Part shown: piece by piece, positions 1-7,278 of the stretch
Layout of the letters: every line of letters starts with the position of its first letter
Numbering within the stretch: position 1 is the first letter of the stretch
NCBI RefSeq assembly: GCF_000382405.1
Contig: NZ_KB908257.1
Span: forward strand, 124,001-188,000
Source: Mycobacterium sp. 141
GTDB lineage: Bacteria > Actinomycetota > Actinomycetes > Mycobacteriales > Mycobacteriaceae
Reading direction: 5' to 3'
DNA length: 64,000 nt
The notes under the pieces: model-generated
What the model saw: only the letters and a program-made list of their open reading frames with translations
What the model was told of the DNA's origin: nothing
The model's database searches: none
Position numbers and translations under genes: made by a program

Positions 1-283
1 CCAGCGTCGTCGCCAGCGGCAACCCGACCGCCAGCAGCCCGATGGTCTGGATGTTCTTGCGCATCGCCAGGTAGCTGCTCTCCAGCCCGGCAGACCACAA
101 CAGCGGCGGCAGGATGACGTACAGCACCAGCTGGGGATCGAGGTGGACGTCGTGGAGAACCGGGATCGCGCTGGCGGCCAGCCCGGCCACGACCAGTGCC
201 AACGGCGCCGAAACGTCGCAGCGGCGGGCCACGGCGGCCAGCAGCACCGAGACCACAAGAGCCGCCAAGAGTGAGACACCCAC
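1..283 (-). CDS. Na+/H+ antiporter, CPA1 family (3' end outside window)
   Basis: The first ~94 residues of an integral membrane protein read on the minus strand from a GTG preceded by a strong GGAGG ribosome binding site. The visible part holds hydrophobic helices and the segment YVILPPLLWSAGLESS, which resembles the TM2 region of CPA1 sodium/proton exchangers (typical LPPLLF.AGLE pattern). The conserved ion-binding acidic residues would lie beyond the edge. The gene is divergent from the zinc-finger gene, whose ATG is 42 bp away, so they probably share a promoter region. Truncation is due only to the window border. Confidence 0.8.
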   Translation of the reverse strand, partial: MGVSLLAALVVSVLLAAVARRCDVSAPLALVVAGLAASAIPVLHDVHLDPQLVLYVILPPLLWSAGLESSYLAMRKNIQTIGLLAVGLPLATTL

Positions 284-325
284 GTCGTCGATCCTCCTTC
301 GCGTCCGGTCCTATCCTTGATCAAC

Positions 326-628
326 ATGTTGAGGAGATCACGCCGGCAGGAGCCGACCGCGGTGCCCACGACGTGTGAGCACCTCGCCGCCGCCGTGGAC
401 GAACCCGAACCGACGACTCCGGGGCGGTGTCAGGAATGTGCGGAGGACGGGGAGAACAACTGGGCTCACCTGCGGATGTGCATGACGTGCGGGCACGTCG
501 GCTGCTGCGATTCCAGCCCACGCCAACACGCCACCGCGCACTTCAAGCAGAGCGGTCACGCCGTCATGCGCTCGGCCGAGCCCGGCGAGAGCTGGCGTTG
601 GTGCTATATCGACCATCGTGTCGGATGA
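326..628 (+). CDS. UBP-type zinc finger protein
   Basis: Protein of ~100 aa with one ZnF-UBP domain over most of its length: CQEC, then CMTCGHVGCCDS, then HATAHF and SGHAV, giving the Cys/His spacing of the family. In eukaryotes this fold binds the C-terminal glycine pair of ubiquitin. Bacteria lack ubiquitin, so the ligand here is unknown. The ATG at 326 is preferred; an in-frame TTG at 317 is possible. It lies head to head with a CPA1 antiporter, and a linked role in antiporter control is inference only. The next gene starts 24 bp downstream. Confidence 0.85.
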   Translation: MLRRSRRQEPTAVPTTCEHLAAAVDEPEPTTPGRCQECAEDGENNWAHLRMCMTCGHVGCCDSSPRQHATAHFKQSGHAVMRSAEPGESWRWCYIDHRVG

Positions 629-652
629 CGATCTGGCAGGCTGGGTGACGCG

Positions 653-1948
653 ATGAGTGACTCGATTGACGCAGCCCTGGAAGAAGCCGAATCGGTGCAG
701 GAAACCTCCGCTGTTCCGGAGGCGGTAGAGCAGCCGGAGCCGGACGTGGTGGAGCCCGACACCCCGCCGGGGGCAGAGACGACGGCAGAAGCCGATCCCG
801 AGCCCCAAAAGCCCGCGCCACCTGCGGCGCGCCGCCCTACGGTGCTCATGCTGGGCGTAGGTGAGTCCGGCCGCGAGCTCGCGCTTGCGTTCGAGCGGCT
901 GGGCGTGGCCGTCGTAGCCGTGGACCGCGGGGACGACGCCGAAGAACTCACCGCCCTGATCGAGCGGGAACGTCCGCACTATGTGGTGACCGAATCGGGG
1001 GCTGTCGCCGCAGACGCGTTGATCGCGGTCGCCGAGACGGGTGAGCGCGAGGTGCTGCCGACGCCGCGCGGTATCCGGCTCAGCCAGGACCGGGAAGGCC
1101 TGCGGCGGCTGGCTTCCGATGAACTGGGTTTGCCGACGGTGCCGTTCTGGTTCGCCGGGTCGGTCGATGAGCTCACGGCCGTCGCGGAGCACGCCGGTTA
1201 TCCGTTGCTGGTCAAGCCGGTGGCAGGACCGTTGCGTGCCGGGCAGTCGGTGTTGCTGCGTCCCGACGATATCGAGCCGGCCTGGGAGCGTGCTACCTCC
1301 GTGGGCGGCGCGCAACGGGTGCTGGCCGAGTCGGTGGTCGAGGTGGAGCACCAGATCACCCTGCTGGTCATCCGCACCACCGGGCCTGCAGGCCCGGGCA
1401 TGCACTTCTGTGAGCCGATCGGTCACCGCGAAGGTGACGATGACGCGTTGGAAGCGTGGCAGCCGCAGCGGCTCGCGCCGGCAGCCATGGACGGCGCGAA
1501 GTCCATCGCCGCGCGCATCGTCAACTCACTGGGCGGCCGTGGCGTGTTCGCGGTCGAGCTGCTGGTGCAGGGTGACGACGTGTACTTCGCCGACGTCGCG
1601 GTCGGTCTCGAGGACAGCGGGCTGGTCACCGTGCGTTCGCAGCGGCTCTCGCAGTTCGAGTTGCACGCCAGGGCGATCCTCGGCCTGGCCGTCGACACCA
1701 TCATGATTTCGCCCGCAGCCGCCGAGGTCAGCTATGGCATCGGTGATTCCGACGCCGCGGCGGACAACGTCACCGCGGTGCTCGCCGACGCGCTGGCGAC
1801 CTCGGAAAGCGACGTGCGGCTGTTCGGCCCCGGTGACGAATCCGACGGCCGGCGTCGGCTCGGGGTGGCCCTGGCCACCGCGCCGGATGTGATCGTTGCT
1901 CGCGACCGGGCCCGCCGGGTGGGCGCGGCATTACGCAAGCTCTTCTAG
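653..1948 (+). CDS. purT: PurT-like ATP-grasp protein (degenerate GAR transformylase 2)
   Basis: 431 aa. Residues 1-60 are a Pro/Glu-rich, probably disordered extension. From residue 63 the protein aligns along its length with formate-dependent phosphoribosylglycinamide formyltransferase 2 (GVGESGRE, PHYVV.ES, DREGLRRLASDELGLPT, EITLL-like core, CEPIGHR, RRRLGVALA). PurT makes formyl-GAR from GAR, formate and ATP. Compared with E. coli PurT as I remember it, a stretch after the AVDR motif is missing, the SSSGKGQ loop reads GPLRAGQ, and SPRPHDTG reads AVGLEDSG. Several ligand-binding residues are therefore lost while the fold signature remains. It may be a divergent or non-catalytic homolog. 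It is followed after 2 bp by the next gene. Confidence 0.75.
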   Translation: MSDSIDAALEEAESVQETSAVPEAVEQPEPDVVEPDTPPGAETTAEADPEPQKPAPPAARRPTVLMLGVGESGRELALAFERLGVAVVAVDRGDDAEELTALIERERPHYVVTESGAVAADALIAVAETGEREVLPTPRGIRLSQDREGLRRLASDELGLPTVPFWFAGSVDELTAVAEHAGYPLLVKPVAGPLRAGQSVLLRPDDIEPAWERATSVGGAQRVLAESVVEVEHQITLLVIRTTGPAGPGMHFCEPIGHREGDDDALEAWQPQRLAPAAMDGAKSIAARIVNSLGGRGVFAVELLVQGDDVYFADVAVGLEDSGLVTVRSQRLSQFELHARAILGLAVDTIMISPAAAEVSYGIGDSDAAADNVTAVLADALATSESDVRLFGPGDESDGRRRLGVALATAPDVIVARDRARRVGAALRKLF

Positions 1949-1950
1949 CC

Positions 1951-2403
1951 ATGGCTGACGAAGCAGCGGCCGACCGGCCGACCATGGCGCCTTTTCTGGG
2001 TGCGTTGGCGATCATTGCGCTCGTCGTGATCGGCATTGTGGTGGCCAACCTGCGCAGTAGTGGTGACGGACTGTCCGAGGAGCAGCGGGTGGGCCGGGCC
2101 GCGGTGGGGCAGAACGACGCCATGCAACGCGAGAACTGGGGCTCGTTCACCGACTACACCTGCCGCGATCAGCGGGGTAATGAGGCTGATTTTCTTGCCC
2201 GGCAACGTGATTCGGTGGCCAAGCGGGGGGCCCGGTTTGTCGATGACGTGACGGGCGTACGGATCGACGGCGACCGGGCCACCGGCACTGTCGTCTACCA
2301 CTTCGACAAGGCACCTGATACGAAGGTCGATGCCGAGACCACGTTCGTGCGCGAGGACGGTGCATGGCGCGTCTGCTCGGGTGTGAAAGACTCACGGCCG
2401 TGA
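1951..2403 (+). CDS. membrane-anchored protein of unknown function
   Basis: 150 aa. One hydrophobic helix (about residues 13-34, LGALAIIALVVIGIVVANL) follows a short N terminus. An extracytoplasmic domain follows with an alternating beta-strand pattern (GVRIDGDRATGTVVYHF, VRED.AWRVC), like the NTF2/lumazine-binding-like domains common in mycobacterial secreted proteins. Two cysteines (CRDQ and WRVC) could form a disulfide outside the cell. It starts 2 bp after purT and overlaps the rhodanese gene by 4 bp (GTGA), so it is co-transcribed with both. Function not recognised. Confidence 0.7.
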   Translation: MADEAAADRPTMAPFLGALAIIALVVIGIVVANLRSSGDGLSEEQRVGRAAVGQNDAMQRENWGSFTDYTCRDQRGNEADFLARQRDSVAKRGARFVDDVTGVRIDGDRATGTVVYHFDKAPDTKVDAETTFVREDGAWRVCSGVKDSRP

Positions 2404-2816
2404 GCTATGCCGGAGATATCACGCCGCAGCAGGCTTGGAAACTGCTGAGCGACGACCCTCGCGCCGTGCTGGTGGACTGTCGCACCGACGCCGAATGGCG
2501 GTTCGTCGGCGTGCCGGATCTGACCCAGCTGGGCCGTGACGTGGTCTACATCGAGTGGAACCGGACCGACGGCAGCCACAACGATGCGTTCATCGAGGAT
2601 CTGCAGGAGAAGATCGGTGCCGAATCCGGTACGCGGCCTGTGGTTTTCCTGTGTCGCTCCGGCAATCGCTCGATCGTTGCCGCCGAGGCTGCGACCGCCG
2701 CGGGCTATGCCCCGTCCTACAACCTGCTCGACGGCTTCGAGGGCAACCTCGACGAGAACCGCCACCGCGGCGGCACCGGCTGGAAGGCCGTCGGCCTGCC
2801 ATGGATGCAGGGCTGA
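2400..2816 (+). CDS. rhodanese-like sulfurtransferase (Rv0390-like)
   Basis: 138 aa single rhodanese domain. The active-site loop is FLCRSGNRS, with the persulfide-carrying cysteine at residue 85, and VLVDCRTDAEW is the upstream rhodanese CH2A-type motif. Such enzymes transfer sulfane sulfur to cyanide, thiols or partner proteins. The GTG start at 2400 overlaps the previous stop (GTGA), so translation is coupled. The gene sits directly before metZ, as Rv0390-Rv0391 do in M. tuberculosis, which suggests a sulfur-metabolism role. The exact acceptor is unknown. Confidence 0.88.
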   Translation: MSYAGDITPQQAWKLLSDDPRAVLVDCRTDAEWRFVGVPDLTQLGRDVVYIEWNRTDGSHNDAFIEDLQEKIGAESGTRPVVFLCRSGNRSIVAAEAATAAGYAPSYNLLDGFEGNLDENRHRGGTGWKAVGLPWMQG

Positions 2817-2823
2817 GGACGGT

Positions 2824-4032
2824 ATGACTGACAACCCATCTGTCCGGATTCCCGCACAGTTGCCGGACGGTCTCAGCCAGGCCACCATCGGGGTGCGCGG
2901 CGGCCTGCTGCGGTCGGAGTTCGAAGAGACCGCGGAGGGTCTGTTCCTCACGTCGGGATATGTCTACGAGAGCGCGGCGGCAGCCGAGAAGGCGTTCACC
3001 GGCGAGATCGACCGGTTCGTCTACTCGCGGTACGGCAACCCGACCATCGCGATGTTCGAGGAGCGGTTGCGACTCATCGAGGATGCTCCGGCGTGCTTCG
3101 CCACCGCCACCGGCATGGCCGCGGTGTTCACCTCGCTCGCTGCGCTACTGGGCGCCGGTGACCGCCTGGTTGCGGCCCGCAGCCTGTTCGGGTCCTGCTT
3201 CGTGGTCTGTAACGAGATCCTGCCCCGGTGGGGTGTGGAGACGGTGTTCGTCGACGGCGAAGATCTCTCCCAGTGGGAGGAAGCGCTGTCGGTGCCGACT
3301 CAGGCGGTGTTCTTCGAGACGCCGTCGAACCCGATGCAATCCCTGGTCGACATCGCCGCGGTGTGTGAACTCGCGCACGATGCCGGCGCAAAAGTGGTGC
3401 TGGACAACGTTTTTGCCACCCCTCTGCTGCAGCAGGGCATGCCGTTGGGCGCCGATGTCGTGGTGTATTCGGGCACCAAGCACATTGATGGTCAGGGCCG
3501 GGTGCTGGGCGGTGCGATCCTCGGCGACAAGGACTACATCGACGGCCCGGTGCGGAAGCTGATGCGCCACACCGGCCCGGCGATCAGCGCGTTCAACGCC
3601 TGGATACTGCTCAAAGGCCTTGAGACTCTTGCCGTCCGGGTGGACTACTCCAACCGTTCGGCGCAGACGGTCGCAGAGTTCCTGGAAGGCAAAGCCGGGG
3701 TGAACTGGGTGAAATACCCGTTCCTGCAATCTCATCCGCAATACGACCTGGCAAGGCGCCAGATGCGGGGCGGTGGCACCGTGCTGACTTTCGAACTTGA
3801 CGGCGGCAAGGAACGGGCCTTCGAGATGCTCGACAAGCTGCGCATCATCGACATCTCCAACAATCTGGGCGACGCGAAGACGCTCGTCACGCACCCCGCC
3901 ACCACGACCCACCGCGCCATGGGGCCCGAGGGCCGCGCGGCGATCGGCCTGGGCGACGGCGTGGTGCGCATCTCCATCGGCCTGGAAGGCACCGAAGACC
4001 TGATCGCCGACCTCGACCAGGCCCTGAGCTGA
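2824..4032 (+). CDS. metZ: O-succinylhomoserine sulfhydrylase MetZ
   Basis: 402 aa PLP enzyme of the Cys/Met metabolism (gamma) family, close to the usual MetZ length of ~400. The Schiff-base lysine is K219 in YSGTKHIDGQG; D194 (VVLDN) would contact the pyridine nitrogen, and YSRYGNPT is the family signature near residue 67. It converts O-succinylhomoserine (or acetylhomoserine) and sulfide to homocysteine for methionine synthesis. The ATG at 2824 is 7 bp after the rhodanese stop. The co-directional order rhodanese-metZ matches M. tuberculosis Rv0390-Rv0391. Confidence 0.93.
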   Translation: MTDNPSVRIPAQLPDGLSQATIGVRGGLLRSEFEETAEGLFLTSGYVYESAAAAEKAFTGEIDRFVYSRYGNPTIAMFEERLRLIEDAPACFATATGMAAVFTSLAALLGAGDRLVAARSLFGSCFVVCNEILPRWGVETVFVDGEDLSQWEEALSVPTQAVFFETPSNPMQSLVDIAAVCELAHDAGAKVVLDNVFATPLLQQGMPLGADVVVYSGTKHIDGQGRVLGGAILGDKDYIDGPVRKLMRHTGPAISAFNAWILLKGLETLAVRVDYSNRSAQTVAEFLEGKAGVNWVKYPFLQSHPQYDLARRQMRGGGTVLTFELDGGKERAFEMLDKLRIIDISNNLGDAKTLVTHPATTTHRAMGPEGRAAIGLGDGVVRISIGLEGTEDLIADLDQALS

Positions 4033-4034
4033 GC

Positions 4035-4460
4035 GTGTCCCGCGCATCCGACGCCAAGAAGGCCCGCCGCAAGAAGCGGCAGGCCACCCAGGAGTCGCGC
4101 TGGGTCCCGCACGAGGTCGTCGAGCAGTTGTCGGCGATGCAGGAAGCCGGCCAAGAGGTCATTGTGGCGGACCTGGTCGAGTTCGATGAGCGAATCACCG
4201 AGCGCGGCTGGGCTTTTGACGAGGAAACCTCCAACGACGACGTGGCGGCGTGGTTCTACGAACCGTCCGGTGCCGAGGTGGACGACGGCCTGCCCGTCAC
4301 GTCCTTGTGGCTCGACGCGGCCGAGGATGGCGCGATCGTCAGGGTGGTGTTCGTTGGTCGCACCGACAGCTACGAGTTCGGCCACGCCGAATTCGTGGAG
4401 CACCTCGACGCCATCGAGGCCTATCGCGCCGGGGACCCGGTCCCGGAGTTCCCCTTCTAG
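4035..4460 (+). CDS. conserved small protein with basic N terminus, unknown function
   Basis: 141 aa. The first ~20 residues are Lys/Arg-rich (AKKARRKKRQ), followed by a mainly acidic domain rich in Glu/Asp and aromatic residues (GWAFDEE, VAAWFYEPSG, LWLDAAEDG). No catalytic motif is recognised. The GTG start lies 2 bp after the metZ stop, so the gene is probably the last of the purT-metZ transcription unit. A terminator-like hairpin follows 10 bp later. The basic tail could bind nucleic acid, but that is only inference. Confidence 0.65.
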   Translation: MSRASDAKKARRKKRQATQESRWVPHEVVEQLSAMQEAGQEVIVADLVEFDERITERGWAFDEETSNDDVAAWFYEPSGAEVDDGLPVTSLWLDAAEDGAIVRVVFVGRTDSYEFGHAEFVEHLDAIEAYRAGDPVPEFPF

Positions 4461-4469
4461 CGCGAGCAG

Positions 4470-4495
4470 ACGCGGCGGTCCTCGACACGCCGCGT
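4470..4495. terminator. hairpin between convergent genes
   Basis: A perfect 8-bp stem (ACGCGGCG / CGCCGCGT) with a 10-nt loop sits in the 68-bp gap between two convergent genes. No long U-tract follows on either strand, which is common for mycobacterial terminators. It could act in both directions. Confidence 0.55.
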
Positions 4496-4528
4496 TTCCG
4501 GTACCTCAATGCCTGCTCGCCGGTGAAC

Positions 4529-5380
4529 TCAGCCCTCGATGATGCCCTGGGCGGCCTGTGCCCGGTCCTCATAGCTCTTGCGTTTGGCGGCGTCGTAGTT
4601 CAGGAACACCGTGTCGAGGCCCAGCGCCTTGTTGAGCCAGCGGCGCCCGCGGGGAGGCAGCAGCTGGGCGGCCTGAGCGGTGAAACGCAACGGCGGCGGC
4701 ACCGACACCTGGGTTTTGGGCTTGTTGAGCGTCTTGATGATCGCGGCGGCGATGTCCTCGGGCTCGACCGGCTTGATCGGCCCGCTGGATTTGGTGCCGG
4801 CGATCAGTTCGGTGTTGGTGAAGGGTGGCATGACCACCGACACGTTGACCCCGTGCGGGGCCATCTCGTCGGCGAGCGCGGTGGACAGGCCGACGACCGC
4901 GTACTTGGCGCCGACGTAGACCACCTGGCCCGGCAGCGGGATGAGGCCCGACAGCGAGGCGATGTTGATGACGTGGCCGCTGCGACGCTTCACCATGTCC
5001 GGCAGTGCGAGGCGGCAGCCGGTGAGTACGCCGTACACGTTGACCTCGATGGACGACCGGATCGACTGCTCGCTCTGCTCGAGGAACGGGCCGATCGGCA
5101 TGACGCCGGCGTTGTTGATCAGGACGTCGATGTGGCCGCCGCCGTCGGTGCGGGCCTTGTCGAGGAAGGTGGCGAAAGACTCCCGGTCGGTGACGTCGAG
5201 CGGATAGCCCGAGACCCGGCCGAGCTTGGTCAACTCGACGACCGCCGACTCCTGCAGCGCCACGTCTCGGTCGCCGATCACGACGCGAGCACCGCGGGCC
5301 AGCAGTGCCGCGGCGGTGGCGTAACCAATGCCGCGAGCAGCGCCTGTGATCGCGATGGTCTTGCCCCTGATGTTGTCCAT
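4529..5380 (-). CDS. short-chain dehydrogenase/reductase
   Basis: 283 aa classical SDR. TGAARGIG near residue 11 is the NAD(P)-binding glycine motif, NNAGV is present, and the catalytic Ser (IASLSG) and YVGAK tetrad are intact. A C-terminal extension of ~60 residues beyond the Rossmann core (PPPLRFTAQAAQLLPPRGRRW) resembles mycobacterial SDRs acting on lipid or steroid-like substrates; the substrate is unknown. The ATG at 5380 is chosen because the fold begins at once (MDNIRGKTIAITG). A TetR-type dyad lies just upstream. Confidence 0.85.
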   Translation of the reverse strand: MDNIRGKTIAITGAARGIGYATAAALLARGARVVIGDRDVALQESAVVELTKLGRVSGYPLDVTDRESFATFLDKARTDGGGHIDVLINNAGVMPIGPFLEQSEQSIRSSIEVNVYGVLTGCRLALPDMVKRRSGHVINIASLSGLIPLPGQVVYVGAKYAVVGLSTALADEMAPHGVNVSVVMPPFTNTELIAGTKSSGPIKPVEPEDIAAAIIKTLNKPKTQVSVPPPLRFTAQAAQLLPPRGRRWLNKALGLDTVFLNYDAAKRKSYEDRAQAAQGIIEG

Positions 5381-5389
5381 GGCGGCAAA

Positions 5390-5405
5390 CTTTACATGTG
5401 TCAAG
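5390..5405. promoter_or_regulatory. candidate TetR-type operator upstream of the SDR gene
   Basis: The 16-bp sequence CTTTACATGTGTCAAG matches its own reverse complement at 12 of 16 positions and lies 10 bp upstream of the SDR ATG, in the 62-bp gap to the hydrolase gene. The minus strand contains TTGACA here. This is the spacing and composition of many TetR operators in mycobacteria, but no regulator gene is adjacent. Confidence 0.3.
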
Positions 5406-5442
5406 TTTTGACTGGAAGGGGCCGACGGGTCAGCTGTGCCGG

Positions 5443-6183
5443 TCAACCATGTCGGGCGAGGGCCTCCTGCACCGCCTCGGCGATCGGTCCGCGCCACACC
5501 GGGCCGTGTCCCGGCACCAGCACATCGGTGTCGAGCCGGCCCAATACCGCCAGGCTGCGCAGGCAAGCCGCCTCGTCGTGATTGAACAGCGCGGGCAGCA
5601 GCTGCGGACCGGGCCGCGTTATCAGCGGGTGCCCGGTAACCAGAGCGTCCCCGCCGACCAGGACGCCGTCGACGATGAATGAGCAGTGTCCGCCGGTGTG
5701 TCCGGGCGTGGGGACCGCCACCGGTGTGCCGGGCAGCCCGGCTGCCACCTCCGGCGTGAGGGCCGCTGCGCTGGGTATGCCCGAATGGTCCAACCCGCCG
5801 TTGGCGATCAGCGCCGTCGTCCATTTGAGCCAGCGCGGCTGCCAGATGTGCTTGGCGACGTCGGTCGGCGAGGCCTGCTCAAGGTAGTCACGTTTGGCGT
5901 GGCCGACCTCGGCGGTGTGGCAGAACACCGGTGTGCCATGGGTTTTCGCGAACCAGATGGCCGACCCGAAATGGTCGATGTGGGCGTGGGTCAGCAGGAT
6001 CGCGGCGATGTCGTCGATGCCGAAGCCGAGCTGCCGCACCGAGGTCAGCACGTCGTCACGCTGGCCCGGATATCCGGCGTCGATCAGCAGCAAACTGTCA
6101 TCGTCGATCACCAAAGTCCAGTTGACCAGGTCGGTTTGTGCGATGTGCACGTGCTCGGTGATCGCGCTCAGAGCTGCTGCCAT
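5443..6183 (-). CDS. metallo-beta-lactamase-fold hydrolase (Rv0406c-like)
   Basis: 246 aa. The MBL metal motif THAHIDHFG is near residue 65, with further ligands at PTPGHTGGH, the GGDAL aspartate and PGHGPV near the C terminus, so both metal sites look complete. These proteins hydrolyse thioesters, lactones or similar bonds; the substrate here is unknown. The location immediately before a divergent fgd1 is the same as Rv0406c-Rv0407 in M. tuberculosis. The ATG at 6183 is 34 bp from the fgd1 GTG, so the promoters overlap. Confidence 0.85.
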   Translation of the reverse strand: MAAALSAITEHVHIAQTDLVNWTLVIDDDSLLLIDAGYPGQRDDVLTSVRQLGFGIDDIAAILLTHAHIDHFGSAIWFAKTHGTPVFCHTAEVGHAKRDYLEQASPTDVAKHIWQPRWLKWTTALIANGGLDHSGIPSAAALTPEVAAGLPGTPVAVPTPGHTGGHCSFIVDGVLVGGDALVTGHPLITRPGPQLLPALFNHDEAACLRSLAVLGRLDTDVLVPGHGPVWRGPIAEAVQEALARHG

Positions 6184-6217
6184 GCCGCGAGTCTATGGAC
6201 TGGAGTAGAAACAAATC

Positions 6218-7228
6218 GTGGCTGAACTCAAACTTGGTTATAAGGCTTCTGCAGAGCAATTCGCGCCCCGGGAACTGGTTGAGCTGGGGGTGCTCGCGGA
6301 GGCGTCGGGGATGGACAGTGCGACGGTCAGCGATCATTTTCAGCCGTGGCGCCATGAGGGCGGCCATGCGCCGTTCTCGCTGGCCTGGATGACGGCCGTG
6401 GGTGAACGTACCGAACGGTTGATGCTGGGCACGTCGGTGCTGACGCCGACCTTCCGCTACAACCCCGCGGTGATCGCGCAGGCTTTCGCGACGATGGCGT
6501 GTCTGTACCCGGAGCGGATTTTCCTCGGAGTGGGTACGGGTGAGGCGCTCAACGAGATCGCGACCGGCTACGCCGGTGAATGGCCCGAGTTCAAGGAACG
6601 CTTCGCGCGGCTGCGCGAAGCGGTCAAGCTGATGCGGAAGTTGTGGCAGGGCGATCGCGTCGATTTCGACGGCGAGTACTACCGGCTCAAAGGCGCCTCG
6701 ATCTACGACGTGCCAGAGGGTGGTGTCCCGGTGTACATCGCCGCCGGTGGTCCCCTGGTCGCCAAGTACGCCGGACGTGCGGGCGACGGCTTCATCTGCA
6801 CCTCGGGCAAGGGTGAGGAGCTGTACAAGGACAAGCTCATCCCCGCGGTCGCAGAAGGTGCGGCGGCCGCGGGCCGCGATGTCGCGACGATCGATCGGAT
6901 GATCGAGATCAAGATCTCCTACGATCCGGACCCGAAGCTGGCGTTGGAGAACACCCGGTTCTGGGCCCCGTTGTCGCTGACGGCCGAGCAGAAGCATTCC
7001 ATCGGCGATCCGATCGAGATGGAGAAAGCCGCCGACGCGCTGCCCATCGAACAGGTCGCCAAGCGCTGGATCGTGGCGTCCGACCCTGACGAGGCTGTGG
7101 CCAAGGTCGCTGAATATGTGGGCTACGGCCTCAATCATCTGGTGTTCCACGCCCCCGGGCACGACCAGCGGCGCTTCCTCGAACTGTTCAAGACCGACTT
7201 GGAGCCGCGCCTGCGCAAGCTCGGCTGA
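6218..7228 (+). CDS. fgd1: F420-dependent glucose-6-phosphate dehydrogenase
   Basis: 336 aa, the expected Fgd1 length, in the luciferase-like F420 family. It begins [15 protein letters not shown] and carries [20 protein letters not shown], the F420 and substrate pocket with the active-site His and Trp of this family, plus GTGEALNE. It oxidises glucose-6-phosphate to 6-phosphogluconolactone while reducing F420, supplying F420H2 for redox defence and nitroimidazole activation. The GTG at 6218 is taken as the start by comparison with known proteins. pta follows after 50 bp. Confidence 0.97.
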   Translation: MAELKLGYKASAEQFAPRELVELGVLAEASGMDSATVSDHFQPWRHEGGHAPFSLAWMTAVGERTERLMLGTSVLTPTFRYNPAVIAQAFATMACLYPERIFLGVGTGEALNEIATGYAGEWPEFKERFARLREAVKLMRKLWQGDRVDFDGEYYRLKGASIYDVPEGGVPVYIAAGGPLVAKYAGRAGDGFICTSGKGEELYKDKLIPAVAEGAAAAGRDVATIDRMIEIKISYDPDPKLALENTRFWAPLSLTAEQKHSIGDPIEMEKAADALPIEQVAKRWIVASDPDEAVAKVAEYVGYGLNHLVFHAPGHDQRRFLELFKTDLEPRLRKLG

Positions 7229-7278
7229 CGGCCACCGTTGCGCTGGCGGAAGTGTCGTGATCAAGGAATGCTGGAGCG

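Noticed and set aside
338..1426. 362-codon minus-strand frame opposite purT
   Set aside because: It is a shadow of purT and the UBP gene, with His/Arg/Gly-rich composition and no motif.
4250..5581. 443-codon open frame on the + strand
   Set aside because: It lies antisense to a clear SDR gene with intact motifs; its protein is Arg/Gly/Pro-rich and has no family features.
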